DNA from: UMGS1002 sp050946195
GTDB taxonomy: Bacteria; Bacillota; Clostridia; Oscillospirales; CAG-272
NCBI GenBank assembly: GCA_050946195.1
Contig: JBMNUI010000061.1
Span: 1-9,890, forward strand
Length of the DNA: 9,890 bases
Direction of reading: 5' to 3'
Shown here: piece by piece, positions 1 to 7,533 of the stretch
Layout: every line of letters starts with the position of its first letter
Position numbering within the stretch: position 1 is the stretch's first letter
The notes under the pieces: model-generated
Databases searched by the model: none
The model's input: the letters and a program-made list of their open reading frames with translations, nothing else
Told to the model about the DNA's origin: nothing
Made by a program: the position numbers and the translations under genes

Positions 1-1
1 G

Positions 2-39
2 AGCAGCGGGGCTGACGCAATTGCGTCAGCCCCGCTGCT
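2..39 (-). terminator. Perfect 19-bp inverted repeat, probable terminator
   Basis: Positions 2-20 and 21-39 are exact reverse complements with no spacer, so in RNA the four central bases would form the loop of a G+C-rich stem. The repeat starts one base after the TGA (40-42) of the broken acyltransferase gene, which is where an intrinsic terminator of that minus-strand unit would lie. The bases that would carry the U-tract are outside the window, so termination is inferred from position and stem strength only. Being symmetric, it could also serve a plus-strand gene entering from the left. Confidence 0.65.
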
Positions 40-584
40 TCAGTCTATATCCTCGTAAACCACTTCGGGCGGCCGTTCGAGCAACTCGGGATTCTCCACG
101 AAGCGCTTGAACATTTTGAAGGCCGAGGCGTAATAATAGCCGTCACAAATCCGTTCATCTGTCACTGCTTTGAGGTCAACTTATTTGTGTGTGACAATGT
201 TTCCGTTCTTGTCGAGCGTGTGCTCGGTCCTTTTGGTGCCGTAGGCCAGAAAGACCGGCAGGTTGCCGAAATCATATATATGATGGTATATCGGCTTGAT
301 TCCGAGCGACCCCATGCTCGTGATTATCATCGAGGCGTGCATCGGGCTGATGTCGAGCAGCGCATGCGGCAGCCAGCCGAAATAATCAAGTATTGCAGGC
401 ATCCGAGCGTCTCGGCATAATGTAGGGCATCATCGACACCATCGGGTGGAGGGTGCGGAGCCTGCGCCCGTCCTTCCGGTCCCCGAACCTGCGCTTTCTT
501 TTTTTTTGCCGGCACTGAAGGCGGGCTGACGTTAGTCTCTCCGGCGTTTTCTGCTGTCTTGTTGTACTTCTTCTTTTTAGCCAT
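40..584 (-). pseudogene. Broken stand-alone 2-oxoacid dehydrogenase E2-type acyltransferase (CAT fold)
   Basis: This is a relic of the lipoyl-free, E2-like acyltransferase family of about 280-300 residues found in Clostridia. It reads in three frames. The ATG at 582-584, with a GAGG site five bases upstream, opens a Lys-rich N-terminus (MAKKKKYNK...). After the A9 tract (502-510 on the plus strand) the family sequence continues one frame over as RRFGDRKDGRR, then MPYIMPRRSDACNT, and stops. A third frame then gives the C-terminal part: DYFGWLPHALLD, SMIITSMGSLGI, IYHHIYDFGNLPVFLAYG. An in-frame TAA at 181-183 follows HK, where relatives as I recall them have a Tyr, and after it VDLKAVTDERICDGYYY and ENPELLERPPE run to TGA at 40-42. 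The segment normally joining the two halves, roughly 140-160 residues, is missing. It lies 51 bases after fumC with no terminator between, so it was probably co-transcribed. The family match is from memory; three independent lesions make a functional product unlikely. Confidence 0.85.
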
Positions 585-635
585 AAATACCTCGTGCCGC
601 TTGACGGCCTGTAGATTTTGCAGTGGGGTGTCTGG

Positions 636-2000
636 TTATACCATATCCTCGGGTCTTATCAGTTCGTCGAATTTCTCCCCCGAAAGATACCCGAGCAGAG
701 TGCAGGCATCGCGCAACGGGATATTTTTCTCATATGCAAGCCTGGCAACTTCCGCCGCCTTCTCATACCCGATATGCGGGCTTAGCGCGGTCACCAGCAT
801 CAGCGAGTTGTACAGGTTGCCGTGCATCTTCTCGCGGTTGGGCTCGATTCCCGCGACACAGCGCCGGGTGAAGGATACAATGCCGTCGGACAGCAGGCGC
901 ACCGACTGGAGAAAGTTGTATATCAGCACCGGCATGAAGACGTTGAGCTGGAAATTGCCCTGAGACGCCGCCATGCCGACCGCCACGTCGTTTGCCATGA
1001 CCTGCACGGCGACCATGGTCAGCGCTTCGCACTGGGTGGGGTTGACCTTACCGGGCATAATTGAACTTCCGGGCTCGTTTGCCGGGATTGTTATCTCGCC
1101 CAGCCCGCAGCGCGGCCCCGAGGCCAGCCAGCGGATATCGTTTGCGATCTTCATCAGGTCGGCGGCAAGCGCCTTGAGCCCGCCGTGCGCAAAAACCAGC
1201 GCGTCCTTTGAAGTCAGAGCGTGAAACTTGTTTTTTGCGCTTACAAATTGCGTGCCGGTGAGTCTGCTTATCTCCCCGGCGCAGAGCTCGGCAAAACCCG
1301 CGGGGGCATTGAGCCCGGTGCCTACCGCCGTGCCCCCGATTGCCAGCTCGCGCAGGCCGGAAAGCGAGGATTTTATCATGTCGGAGTCGGTCTCAAGCAT
1401 CACGCGCCAGGCGCTTATCTCCTGCGAGAAGGCTATAGGCGTCGCGTCCTGAAGGTGTGTCCGCCCGCATTTTATTATCCCCCTGCACCTCACTTCAAGC
1501 CGGGCAAACTCGGCTGCCAGCTCCTCTATCGCGGGCAGCAGCGCCTTCTCGATTTGTAGCACCGCCGCGACATGCATGGCTGTCGGAAAGGTGTCGTTAG
1601 AACTTTGCGACATGTTGACGTGGTCATTGGGGTGGAGCAGCTTCCCGCCGACAAGCAGGTTCCCGCGGTTGGCTATGACCTCGTTTAGGTTCATATTGGT
1701 CTGGGTGCCGCTGCCGGTCTGCCAGACCGAGAGCGGGAAATGGCCATCAAGCTCCCCGGCAAGAATTTCGTCGCAGACCCGCATAATAATCTCCCGCCGC
1801 CGCTCATCGAGCCTGCCGAGCCTGAAGTTGACCTCGGCAGCCGCCTTCTTGAGAATTGCAAGGGCATATATCAGCTCGAGGGGCATTTTTTCGGTTCCAA
1901 TTTTGAAATTCTGCCGGCTCCGCTCGGTCTGGGCTCCCCACCATGCGTCAGCCGGAACGTCAATCTCGCCCATCGTATCCTTTTCTTTGCGGTATTCCAT
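636..2000 (-). CDS. fumC: Class II fumarate hydratase
   Basis: Cytosolic, iron-independent fumarase that interconverts fumarate and L-malate in the (often partial) TCA pathway. The product is 454 residues, close to the 467 of E. coli FumC, and full length. The N-terminus has the usual DTMGEIDVPADAWWGAQT block. Conserved regions follow in order: QTGSGTQTNMNLNEVIANRG (94-113), NMSQSSNDTFPTAMH (129-143), GRTHLQDATP (179-188) with the catalytic His at 182, and the superfamily signature GSSIMPGKVNP (311-321) whose mobile loop carries the active-site Ser. Gly in MPGKVN, where aspartase usually has Ala, favours fumarase over aspartate ammonia-lyase. The ATG at 2000 was chosen because a GGAGGT site lies just upstream (2005-2010); the reading frame also contains a TTG one codon earlier, which overlaps the spacer. 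Transcribed from the promoter at 2109-2137, probably together with the broken gene downstream. Confidence 0.96.
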   Translation of the reverse strand: MEYRKEKDTMGEIDVPADAWWGAQTERSRQNFKIGTEKMPLELIYALAILKKAAAEVNFRLGRLDERRREIIMRVCDEILAGELDGHFPLSVWQTGSGTQTNMNLNEVIANRGNLLVGGKLLHPNDHVNMSQSSNDTFPTAMHVAAVLQIEKALLPAIEELAAEFARLEVRCRGIIKCGRTHLQDATPIAFSQEISAWRVMLETDSDMIKSSLSGLRELAIGGTAVGTGLNAPAGFAELCAGEISRLTGTQFVSAKNKFHALTSKDALVFAHGGLKALAADLMKIANDIRWLASGPRCGLGEITIPANEPGSSIMPGKVNPTQCEALTMVAVQVMANDVAVGMAASQGNFQLNVFMPVLIYNFLQSVRLLSDGIVSFTRRCVAGIEPNREKMHGNLYNSLMLVTALSPHIGYEKAAEVARLAYEKNIPLRDACTLLGYLSGEKFDELIRPEDMV

Positions 2001-2108
2001 CAAAACCTCCGCGCCGCGCTCTTCGGCATACTGTCCGACAGAGATTTCCTGCCGCAGTCACACCCGCCCGGGGTATGCCCTGCGCCGCGCCTGCAGCAAT
2101 ATAGCAAC

Positions 2109-2137
2109 ATTCTAACACAGGACAGCAGAAATTGCAA
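2109..2137 (-). promoter_or_regulatory. Sigma-A type promoter of fumC
   Basis: On the minus strand TTGCAA (2132-2137) and TAGAAT (2109-2114) are separated by exactly 17 bases. This places the transcript start near 2102 and gives a leader of about 100 bases before fumC. No riboswitch or strong hairpin was recognised in that G+C-rich leader. Confidence 0.7.
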
Positions 2138-2203
2138 GGCGGCTTATTTGATGTTTTTTTGAGATTGCAGTGTTTTTCAATCCGCTGCTCTATTGACTAT
2201 CCT

Positions 2204-2243
2204 ATAAAATTTAACGGTCTGCCGGAAGCCGGAACAGACCGTT
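2204..2243 (-). terminator. Intrinsic terminator of the rubredoxin gene
   Basis: The arms AACGGTCTG (2213-2221) and CAGACCGTT (2235-2243) enclose a second stem, CCGG-AAG-CCGG (2222-2232), giving a 13-bp stem with a small bulge. On the minus strand it is followed by AAATTTTATA, a short U-rich tract. It lies 25 bases after the rubredoxin stop. The plus-strand side is also pyrimidine-rich (CATTCTTTTCTT), but no plus-strand gene ends here. Confidence 0.75.
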
Positions 2244-2268
2244 CATTCTTTTCTTATTCCTCTCGGTT

Positions 2269-2451
2269 TCAGAATTCTTCTTCCTCCTCCTCGGATTCTA
2301 CAGGCTCAAAATCCTCTTTCGACGCGCCGCAGAGCGGGCAAACCCAATCGGCCGGCAGGTCCTCGAAATCTGTTCCTTCGTCAATGCCGTTGTCGGGGTC
2401 GCCATACTCGGGGTCGTATTCATAACCGCATAAAGCACATGCGTATTTCAT
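2269..2451 (-). CDS. Rubredoxin
   Basis: Small cytosolic electron carrier of 60 residues holding a single iron bound by four Cys. In anaerobes rubredoxins typically pass electrons to oxygen- and peroxide-detoxifying proteins such as rubrerythrin or flavodiiron proteins; no partner gene is visible here. The two knuckles are CALCGY (5-10) and CPLCGA (38-43), with the usual YDPEYGDPDNGIDEGTDFEDLP segment between them and Trp36 just before the second knuckle. The core matches ordinary 52-54 residue rubredoxins; the extra C-terminus is a run of acidic residues (ESEEEEEEF). The ATG at 2449-2451 has a GGGAGG site about nine bases upstream. The gene is monocistronic, with its own promoter (2484-2512) and terminator (2204-2243). 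Confidence 0.97.
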   Translation of the reverse strand: MKYACALCGYEYDPEYGDPDNGIDEGTDFEDLPADWVCPLCGASKEDFEPVESEEEEEEF

Positions 2452-2483
2452 ATTGACTTGCCTCCCGAAATTTTTTTTTAATA

Positions 2484-2512
2484 ATAATAGTCTGACTTTT
2501 CGATTTTGTCAA
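2484..2512 (-). promoter_or_regulatory. Consensus sigma-A promoter of the rubredoxin gene
   Basis: On the minus strand a perfect TTGACA (2507-2512) and TATTAT (2484-2489) are separated by 17 bases. The start point would fall near 2477, just upstream of the Shine-Dalgarno site, so the leader is only about 25 bases. A run of T on the plus strand (A on the transcript, 2471-2479) lies around the start point. Confidence 0.85.
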
Positions 2513-2864
2513 CCGGGATTATACAGGTGTTATGAATATTCGTGCGACACGCCGCCGCATTTTTTTATTTTTTTCAACCATACAAATCTTTTTTCGACTC
2601 TCCGAAACTCATTTTTCCGGCATCCGACCCGGCAGCCCTGCGATATAATCCGACATTGCGCCTGCCGGGTGATATGCGATGCCGACTGAAGGCTGGGTGT
2701 GTCGCCTTATGTGCCCGAGAAATGCGCCAAAGCACCCGACAGACGGTCAACAGACGGCACCGGCTGCCCGGCCGGTCTAACTCGTCCCGTCCGAGCATAA
2801 GATTTCATATCAGGCAACCATCGCGGAAAAAGCTGAAAAAACCAAATGCCGTCGCGGGGAAAAC
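2513..2864. other. Divergent intergenic region between rubredoxin and flippase
   Basis: No credible gene was seen in this 352-bp stretch. The left third is T-rich on the plus strand (runs near 2560-2574 and 2588-2594). The rest is G+C-rich and includes an interrupted inverted repeat (2627-2670), a smaller stem ACCGGC/GCCGGT (2759-2764 with 2771-2776) and a direct repeat CAGACGG (2739-2745 and 2751-2757). A TATAAT at 2644-2649 points towards the flippase but has no recognisable -35 box at the right distance, so the flippase promoter is not securely placed. Open frames on both strands here lack Shine-Dalgarno sites and resemble no protein known to me. Confidence 0.5.
2627..2670. repeat. Interrupted inverted repeat upstream of the flippase gene
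   Basis: ACCCGGCAG (2627-2635) and CTGCCGGGT (2662-2670) are exact reverse complements separated by 26 bases. The spacer contains TATAAT (2644-2649). It could be a protein-binding site or an RNA stem; no U-tract follows on either strand, so it is not a terminator. Confidence 0.45.
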
Positions 2865-4418
2865 ATGAGAAAATCCAAAGCTTTTCTTTACAATGCCCTA
2901 TTGCTGGTCGCCGTCTCGCTTATCATGCGGACGGTCGGCATTTATTTCAATGTCTATATTTCAAACCGAATCGGCGCGGTGGCAATGGGGGTCTACTCGC
3001 TTATCGGCGGGATATACGGTTTCGGCATTACCCTTGCGACCTCGGGGGTAAACCTTGCGGTCACAAGGCTTATATCAGAGGCGCTGGGGCGTGAGAAGCC
3101 GGGCGAGATCAGGCGCATTATGTCAAGCTGTTTCATTTACGCGGCCTCGTTCGGGCTGCTTGCCGCCCTGCTGCTGCTCGTGCTCTCCGAGACAATAGCT
3201 TTCCGTTGGCTTGACGACCTGCGCACAATCCGCCCGATGAGGCTGCTTGCGCTGGCGCTGCCGCTGATTTCGGTCACCTCGGTGCTCAACGGCTACTTCA
3301 CAGCGATAAGGAAGGTATACAAAAACGCGATAACCGTCTTTGCCGAGCAGTGCATCCGCATATTCTGCACTATCCTGCTGCTCCATGCCCTGCTGCCGCC
3401 GGGTATTGAATACTCCTGCATGGCGCTTGCCGGGGGCGCGGTTCTGGCAGAGCTTTCCTCGCTTGTCATCATGTCAACGCTCTACCTGCTCGACCGCAGC
3501 AGAAAAAGCAAGGAGGTACCGGGCGGCGAGAGGTATGTCGGCAAGATCCTTGGCATTACCCTGCCGGTAGCCTTCAGCTCGTATGTCAGATCGGGGCTGC
3601 TCTCTGTCGAGCACTCGCTCATACCCTCTGGACTGAAAAAGTACGGCGCGTCCACAGACACCTCACTCGCCATCTACGGCACGCTATCGAGCATGGTCTT
3701 CCCGGTGGTGCTCTTCCCGGCGGTCTTTCTTACCTCCTTCTCGGGACTTCTCGTACCCGAGCTTGCCGAGTCGCGCGCGCGGGGCGACAAGGCGCGGATT
3801 GAGCGCATAGTCTCGAAAATTATGCGGCTGACCCTGCTCTTTTCTATCGGCATCGGCGGCATCATGCTCTGCTATGCCCGGGAGCTCGGCGCCGTGCTGT
3901 ATAAAAATTCGGCTTATGCCGGAACCTATATCAGCCTTCTGGCGCCGCTGATCCCTGTCATGTACCTTGACAGTATGACCGATGTCATGTTAAAAGGCCT
4001 CGGGCAGCAGTTTTATTCGATGATAGTCAACATCGCCGACGCGCTGCTCTCGGTCCTTCTGGTCTGGCTCTGGCTGCCGGTACAGGGAATCAACGCATAT
4101 ATCGCGATAATATACATCGCCGAGCTGCTGAATACCTCGCTTAGTATCGGCAGGCTGCTTGCAATAAGCCGTGCGAAGCCTGATTTTGTCAACTGGATAA
4201 TCAAACCCGCCTTGGCGGTGATAGGCGCCGTGAGCCTTGCAAGGCTGTTCTTCAGGCCCGCCGCTCTCTATACAAAGGCGGCGCTGGCGTATGCAATAGC
4301 CGTCACCGGACTGCTCTATATTTTGTTGCTCTCGGGACTTTTCGCGCTCGGCAAGGATGACCTCTACACCCTGCGGCGGCTTTTCGGGGAACCGAAGCCC
4401 CGCCGGGGCGGACCATAA
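2865..4418 (+). CDS. MOP-superfamily lipid-linked oligosaccharide flippase, SpoVB/MurJ-like
   Basis: Integral membrane protein of 517 residues, the same size as Bacillus SpoVB (518). The family (polysaccharide biosynthesis/MATE-like fold) flips undecaprenyl-linked sugars, including peptidoglycan precursors, across the cytoplasmic membrane. About 14 hydrophobic segments fill the sequence, starting at residues 8-32. The N-terminal block with RTVGIYFNVYISNRIGAVAMG and SGVNLAVTRLISEALG is typical of SpoVB-like members, as is LIPSGLKKYG (252-261) followed by FPVVLFPAVFLTSFSGLLVPELAE (279-302). The tail after the last membrane segment is short and basic (KPRRGG). The ATG at 2865 follows GCGGGGAAAAC, a modest ribosome site. 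The gene stands alone, diverging from rubredoxin and ending in the shared terminator at 4417-4448. Clostridia often carry several paralogues, so a sporulation role versus cell-wall or exopolysaccharide export cannot be decided here. Confidence 0.88.
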   Translation: MRKSKAFLYNALLLVAVSLIMRTVGIYFNVYISNRIGAVAMGVYSLIGGIYGFGITLATSGVNLAVTRLISEALGREKPGEIRRIMSSCFIYAASFGLLAALLLLVLSETIAFRWLDDLRTIRPMRLLALALPLISVTSVLNGYFTAIRKVYKNAITVFAEQCIRIFCTILLLHALLPPGIEYSCMALAGGAVLAELSSLVIMSTLYLLDRSRKSKEVPGGERYVGKILGITLPVAFSSYVRSGLLSVEHSLIPSGLKKYGASTDTSLAIYGTLSSMVFPVVLFPAVFLTSFSGLLVPELAESRARGDKARIERIVSKIMRLTLLFSIGIGGIMLCYARELGAVLYKNSAYAGTYISLLAPLIPVMYLDSMTDVMLKGLGQQFYSMIVNIADALLSVLLVWLWLPVQGINAYIAIIYIAELLNTSLSIGRLLAISRAKPDFVNWIIKPALAVIGAVSLARLFFRPAALYTKAALAYAIAVTGLLYILLLSGLFALGKDDLYTLRRLFGEPKPRRGGP

Positions 4419-4448
4419 AAGCGGGAAGGCAGCGCCTTCCCGCTTTTT
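4417..4448. terminator. Bidirectional intrinsic terminator between convergent genes
   Basis: AAAAGCGGGAAGGC (4417-4430) and GCCTTCCCGCTTTT (4434-4447) pair perfectly over 14 bp around the loop AGC, followed by a fifth T on the plus strand. Because the stem is flanked by A and T runs, it works on both strands. It begins within the TAA of the flippase gene and lies 13 bases beyond the stop of the minus-strand ATPase gene. Confidence 0.93.
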
Positions 4449-4460
4449 GCGGCGTTATAA

Positions 4461-5165
4461 TCAGTCCTCGGTCGTGATCCTCCACGGGGTAAGGATGCCG
4501 TTGTCCATTTTCATGACCCGGTCGGCCTTTCGGGCAATTGACATGTCGTGCGTCACAATAATGAGAGTCTGACCGAGCAGTTCCTTGGTCTCGAGCAGAA
4601 GGTGCAGTACTTCGTCGGCGTTCTTGCGGTCAAGGTTGCCGGTCGGCTCGTCGGCAAAGACGATGAGCGGCAGGTTTATCAGCGCTCGGGCTATCGCCAC
4701 CCGCTGCTGCTGGCCGCCCGACAGCTCGCTCGGCAGGTGGTGCAGCCGGTCGGCAATATCGAGCGCGGCAATGAGCTTGCGGAGGTTCTGCTCATACGAA
4801 TACTCGGGCTTGTTGCACATAAGCGTTGGCAAAAGGATATTCTCAAGCGCCGTGAACTGAGGGATTAAGTTGTGATTCTGAAAAATCATACCTATGTATT
4901 TGCCCCTGAACTCCCCCAACTCATCGGGCGACATTTTTGTTATATCGTTGCCGCGGATTTTGATTGTGCCGGAGTTGGGCCGGTCAAGTCCGGCGCAGAG
5001 GTGGAGCAGCGTGCTCTTGCCCGAGCCCGACGGCCCGATAATAGCTACAAACTCACCCTCATACACCCGAAAGGTTGCCCGGTTGACCGCCGTCACCACC
5101 AGATCGTACTGGCGATACTGGCGGATTAGGTTTTCTGTTTCAAGTATTATTCTTCTGTCTTCCAT
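4461..5165 (-). CDS. ABC transporter ATP-binding subunit (LolD/MacB/FtsE type)
   Basis: Cytoplasmic ATPase of 234 residues that powers the FtsX-type permease encoded just upstream. All nucleotide-binding motifs are intact: Walker A GPSGSGKST (44-52), Q-loop FQNHNLIP with Gln96, signature LSGGQQQR (148-155), Walker B LIVFADEPTG (167-176) with catalytic Glu173, D-loop NLDR (177-180) and the H-loop His206 in VTHD. The sequence EPTGNLD and the overall length are typical of the MacB/LolD/FtsE class, whose members often drive mechanotransmission or export rather than classic uptake. The ATG at 5163-5165 overlaps the permease stop codon by one base (TAATG) and has GGAGAG just upstream, so translation is probably coupled. 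It is the last gene of its unit and ends at the shared terminator. The transported substrate is unknown. Confidence 0.95.
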   Translation of the reverse strand: MEDRRIILETENLIRQYRQYDLVVTAVNRATFRVYEGEFVAIIGPSGSGKSTLLHLCAGLDRPNSGTIKIRGNDITKMSPDELGEFRGKYIGMIFQNHNLIPQFTALENILLPTLMCNKPEYSYEQNLRKLIAALDIADRLHHLPSELSGGQQQRVAIARALINLPLIVFADEPTGNLDRKNADEVLHLLLETKELLGQTLIIVTHDMSIARKADRVMKMDNGILTPWRITTED

Positions 5166-7501
5166 TACATCTCTCCAAGTCGCGATAATATTCCCAAATC
5201 TCCGTCTTCACGGCGGCCCCTGCCGGCCCTGTAGGGGATATACGACGACAAGAACCCGCATATGGCCGATACCGCAAGGCTGACGAGCAGCGCTGTTGTC
5301 GACACGAAAAAGCTGTAACTTACCCCGCCGGCAAAGCCGAGCGAAGGCAGCCATTCGCTCATGAGTTTAAACACAATATAGCTTGCGGTATAGCTGAGTA
5401 TGACAGTAACGACCATGGCAAGCGCCGATATTACAAGCCCCGCGAAGATATGCAGCCTCTCAACCTGCTGCTCGGCAGCGCCGAACATACGGAGCAGGTT
5501 CATTTCCTTTTTGCGTTTGCGGAAGAATAGTATCTGCGAGAAGAACCATACCACCGGTGAAAGCAGGAGCAGCAGCACAGAGAATATCACTATCGCAGTG
5601 TATGACCGCCGCTGGAGCAGCAACTCGGAATACAGCGTCGCGTAACTCCGGTTGATATTAAAATCAAAGCTGAAGTAATCTTGAAGGGTGAGTTTTACCT
5701 GATTCATTATGTCTTCAGCCTTGGCGGAGGTAATACCGGCATCCAAATAGACGCTTATCGTGCTGTCCAGATCGGTTATACCGGTAAACCTGGAATACTC
5801 GTCGTAGTTCATCCCGACGATAAATCTCCCGGCGGCCTCGCCGCCGTGAATTACGGCGGCAACCTCGTATTCGACGTAGTCAAACCCGTAAAAGAAAAGC
5901 TGATCGCGCAGGATTTCGAGCTCGCTGAAATAGACTTTATCAAGCCGCTCTTTCTTGTACAAAAGCTGCGCGGCGTAAATTTTGTCCCCGGGTTCAAAAT
6001 CAAATCTCTTCTGGCTGTATATCGAATCGCTGATTATTATTTTGTTGCTATCATCAAGTATGTCGTAGGGGTTGCCCTCGATCTCATAGAGCGAGCAGAC
6101 CGTGTCAATAGAGTGGCGGTTGAAGGCACGGTACTCAAGGTAATTGGTGGCAACCGGGTAGCCCTCGACGTTGTCGCTCTCGAGCACATACTTTGCCTCG
6201 CCGTCAAGGTTTTTCCTGCGCATCAGAATATGCGAGACAATGCCGGATGCGGGTGTCGAGTTTTTCCAGACGGTATGGCTGACCCCCGGCACTTCCTCAA
6301 TCCATACGGCAACCTCTTCCATCTGGTCGACCATATCGGGCTCGTCATCATCCGGATATATGATTATGTCAGCTTCGGGTCCGCCTGTCGTGATGGCGGT
6401 TTTGTTCATCTCGCCGATATATATCCCGCAGATAAAGAGGGTGGTAAAAACAATCGCGGTGACAAGAGTTGCCGCAAAATACCTGCGAAAGCGCCATATC
6501 CCGTAAAGCTCATAATGATACGGGAAGGTCTTGTTGAATATCCTGAAGGAGCGGCGCGGGGAGGTGACCAGATTTGAGTTGTCCTGCGCCATAATGAGCG
6601 ATATCGGCGTCTTGAAGGACAGCTGCTTCATCGGGGTGTAGACCGCAATGTAGACCGTGATGAAGTTCAGGGCTATCACTGCTAAGACAATCCGCCCCGA
6701 TATATACACCGCCCGTCCGGCTTTTGCGTACATGAGCGCAGTTATCAGCCACGAGGTCCCGAGCGAGGCCAGCGCAGTGGTCGCTGAGATGACCATCATC
6801 TCCCACTTGGCAGTCGAGAATAACTTTTTGAACCCCGCCCCGCAGGTCATGTAAATGCCGTAGAGGAACTTGAAATGATTGATTCTGACATTGTATAGCG
6901 TCATCAAAAGGACAACCGACAACACGGCGAGCAGCGCTCCCACAAGGATTGCCCATCTGATGACAGGACTCAGGTAATCCTGCCTGTATGTATAGAGTGG
7001 CGTGGTGTTGTAGGTGACATTCTCCCTGCCGATATCGGTATAATCAATGTAATAATCGATAAAATCCTCGGGTGTCACCCCGTCCCTGAGATTTACCTTG
7101 AGCCTGAAAAACTTGTTGTACTCATCCGGCGGCACAAAGCTGTATGTATCAAAGTTGCGGTCGCCGAGATTTGAGTTTATGTAAAGGGCGTTTTCAATCG
7201 CCGACCGCTCGGAAGCGTCTATGCCGTCGATTATGATATCGGCGTCATAAAGAGAGGCTATCCTATTCCTCTCGTTTTCAATGTTTGTATAGGTTGTAAA
7301 ACAAAGAATCCAGAAGAGCGACTGAATGATGAAAAGCGCGACAAAAAAGCTCAGGTATTCGGTTAAGTTGAAGAATACCGTCTTAATCGAGTTGCGCGCA
7401 TTCCTCCTGAACAGCCCCCGCCCCCATTCGTTTCTGGGATTGACCCTGTAGAGCGCTGCATCTATCCCCTTTTCCGGTGTGGCGGCCCTATCCTTTTCCA
7501 A
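5165..7501 (-). CDS. ABC transporter permease with two FtsX domains
   Basis: Large membrane subunit partnering the ATPase downstream. With the start chosen here it has 778 residues and eight predicted membrane segments: about 49-70, 180-202, 234-257, 270-289, 343-363, 634-659, 684-710 and 730-753. They form two four-helix halves, each with an outside domain: about 110 residues in the first half and about 270 (roughly 364-633, acidic) in the second. Each half carries the cytoplasmic FtsX motif: FLYGIYMTCGAGFKKLF (about 212-228) and KKEMNLLRMFGAAEQQV (about 664-680). The nearest ATG is some 200 codons inside, so the start is a TTG. The TTG at 7499-7501 is preferred because AAAGGAG lies eight bases upstream (7510-7516); the in-frame TTG at 7520-7522 sits upstream of that site. 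It lies 60 bases after the LexA homologue on the same strand with no evident promoter between. Substrate unknown; exporter, peptide/antibiotic-resistance or envelope roles are all possible. Confidence 0.9.
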   Translation of the reverse strand: MEKDRAATPEKGIDAALYRVNPRNEWGRGLFRRNARNSIKTVFFNLTEYLSFFVALFIIQSLFWILCFTTYTNIENERNRIASLYDADIIIDGIDASERSAIENALYINSNLGDRNFDTYSFVPPDEYNKFFRLKVNLRDGVTPEDFIDYYIDYTDIGRENVTYNTTPLYTYRQDYLSPVIRWAILVGALLAVLSVVLLMTLYNVRINHFKFLYGIYMTCGAGFKKLFSTAKWEMMVISATTALASLGTSWLITALMYAKAGRAVYISGRIVLAVIALNFITVYIAVYTPMKQLSFKTPISLIMAQDNSNLVTSPRRSFRIFNKTFPYHYELYGIWRFRRYFAATLVTAIVFTTLFICGIYIGEMNKTAITTGGPEADIIIYPDDDEPDMVDQMEEVAVWIEEVPGVSHTVWKNSTPASGIVSHILMRRKNLDGEAKYVLESDNVEGYPVATNYLEYRAFNRHSIDTVCSLYEIEGNPYDILDDSNKIIISDSIYSQKRFDFEPGDKIYAAQLLYKKERLDKVYFSELEILRDQLFFYGFDYVEYEVAAVIHGGEAAGRFIVGMNYDEYSRFTGITDLDSTISVYLDAGITSAKAEDIMNQVKLTLQDYFSFDFNINRSYATLYSELLLQRRSYTAIVIFSVLLLLLSPVVWFFSQILFFRKRKKEMNLLRMFGAAEQQVERLHIFAGLVISALAMVVTVILSYTASYIVFKLMSEWLPSLGFAGGVSYSFFVSTTALLVSLAVSAICGFLSSYIPYRAGRGRREDGDLGILSRLGEM

Positions 7502-7533
7502 AGCAAAGACTCCTTTGCACAAAGTCGGGCATT

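Noticed and set aside
181..183. In-frame TAA in an otherwise family-like sequence could mean stop-codon recoding.
   Set aside because: Every other gene in the window uses or terminates at standard stops, TAA ends several of them (for example fumC), and the same relic has a frame shift and a deletion. Mutation is simpler.
2001..2108. Possible riboswitch in the G+C-rich fumC leader.
   Set aside because: Only very short stems could be drawn and no known riboswitch core or expression-platform hairpin was recognised.
2231..2244. GAAC-N5-GTTC resembling a Firmicutes SOS box upstream of fumC.
   Set aside because: The spacing is five rather than four bases, and the arms belong to the rubredoxin terminator stem.
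2542..2868. Plus-strand open frame of 108 codons and an opposing 74-codon frame in the intergenic region.
   Set aside because: No ribosome site, arginine/cysteine-rich composition typical of chance G+C-rich frames, no family resemblance, and overlap with the flippase start.
5681..6577. Plus-strand open frame of 298 codons opposite the permease.
   Set aside because: It lies wholly antisense to a clear ABC permease, has no recognisable domain, and mirrors the codon pattern of the real gene.
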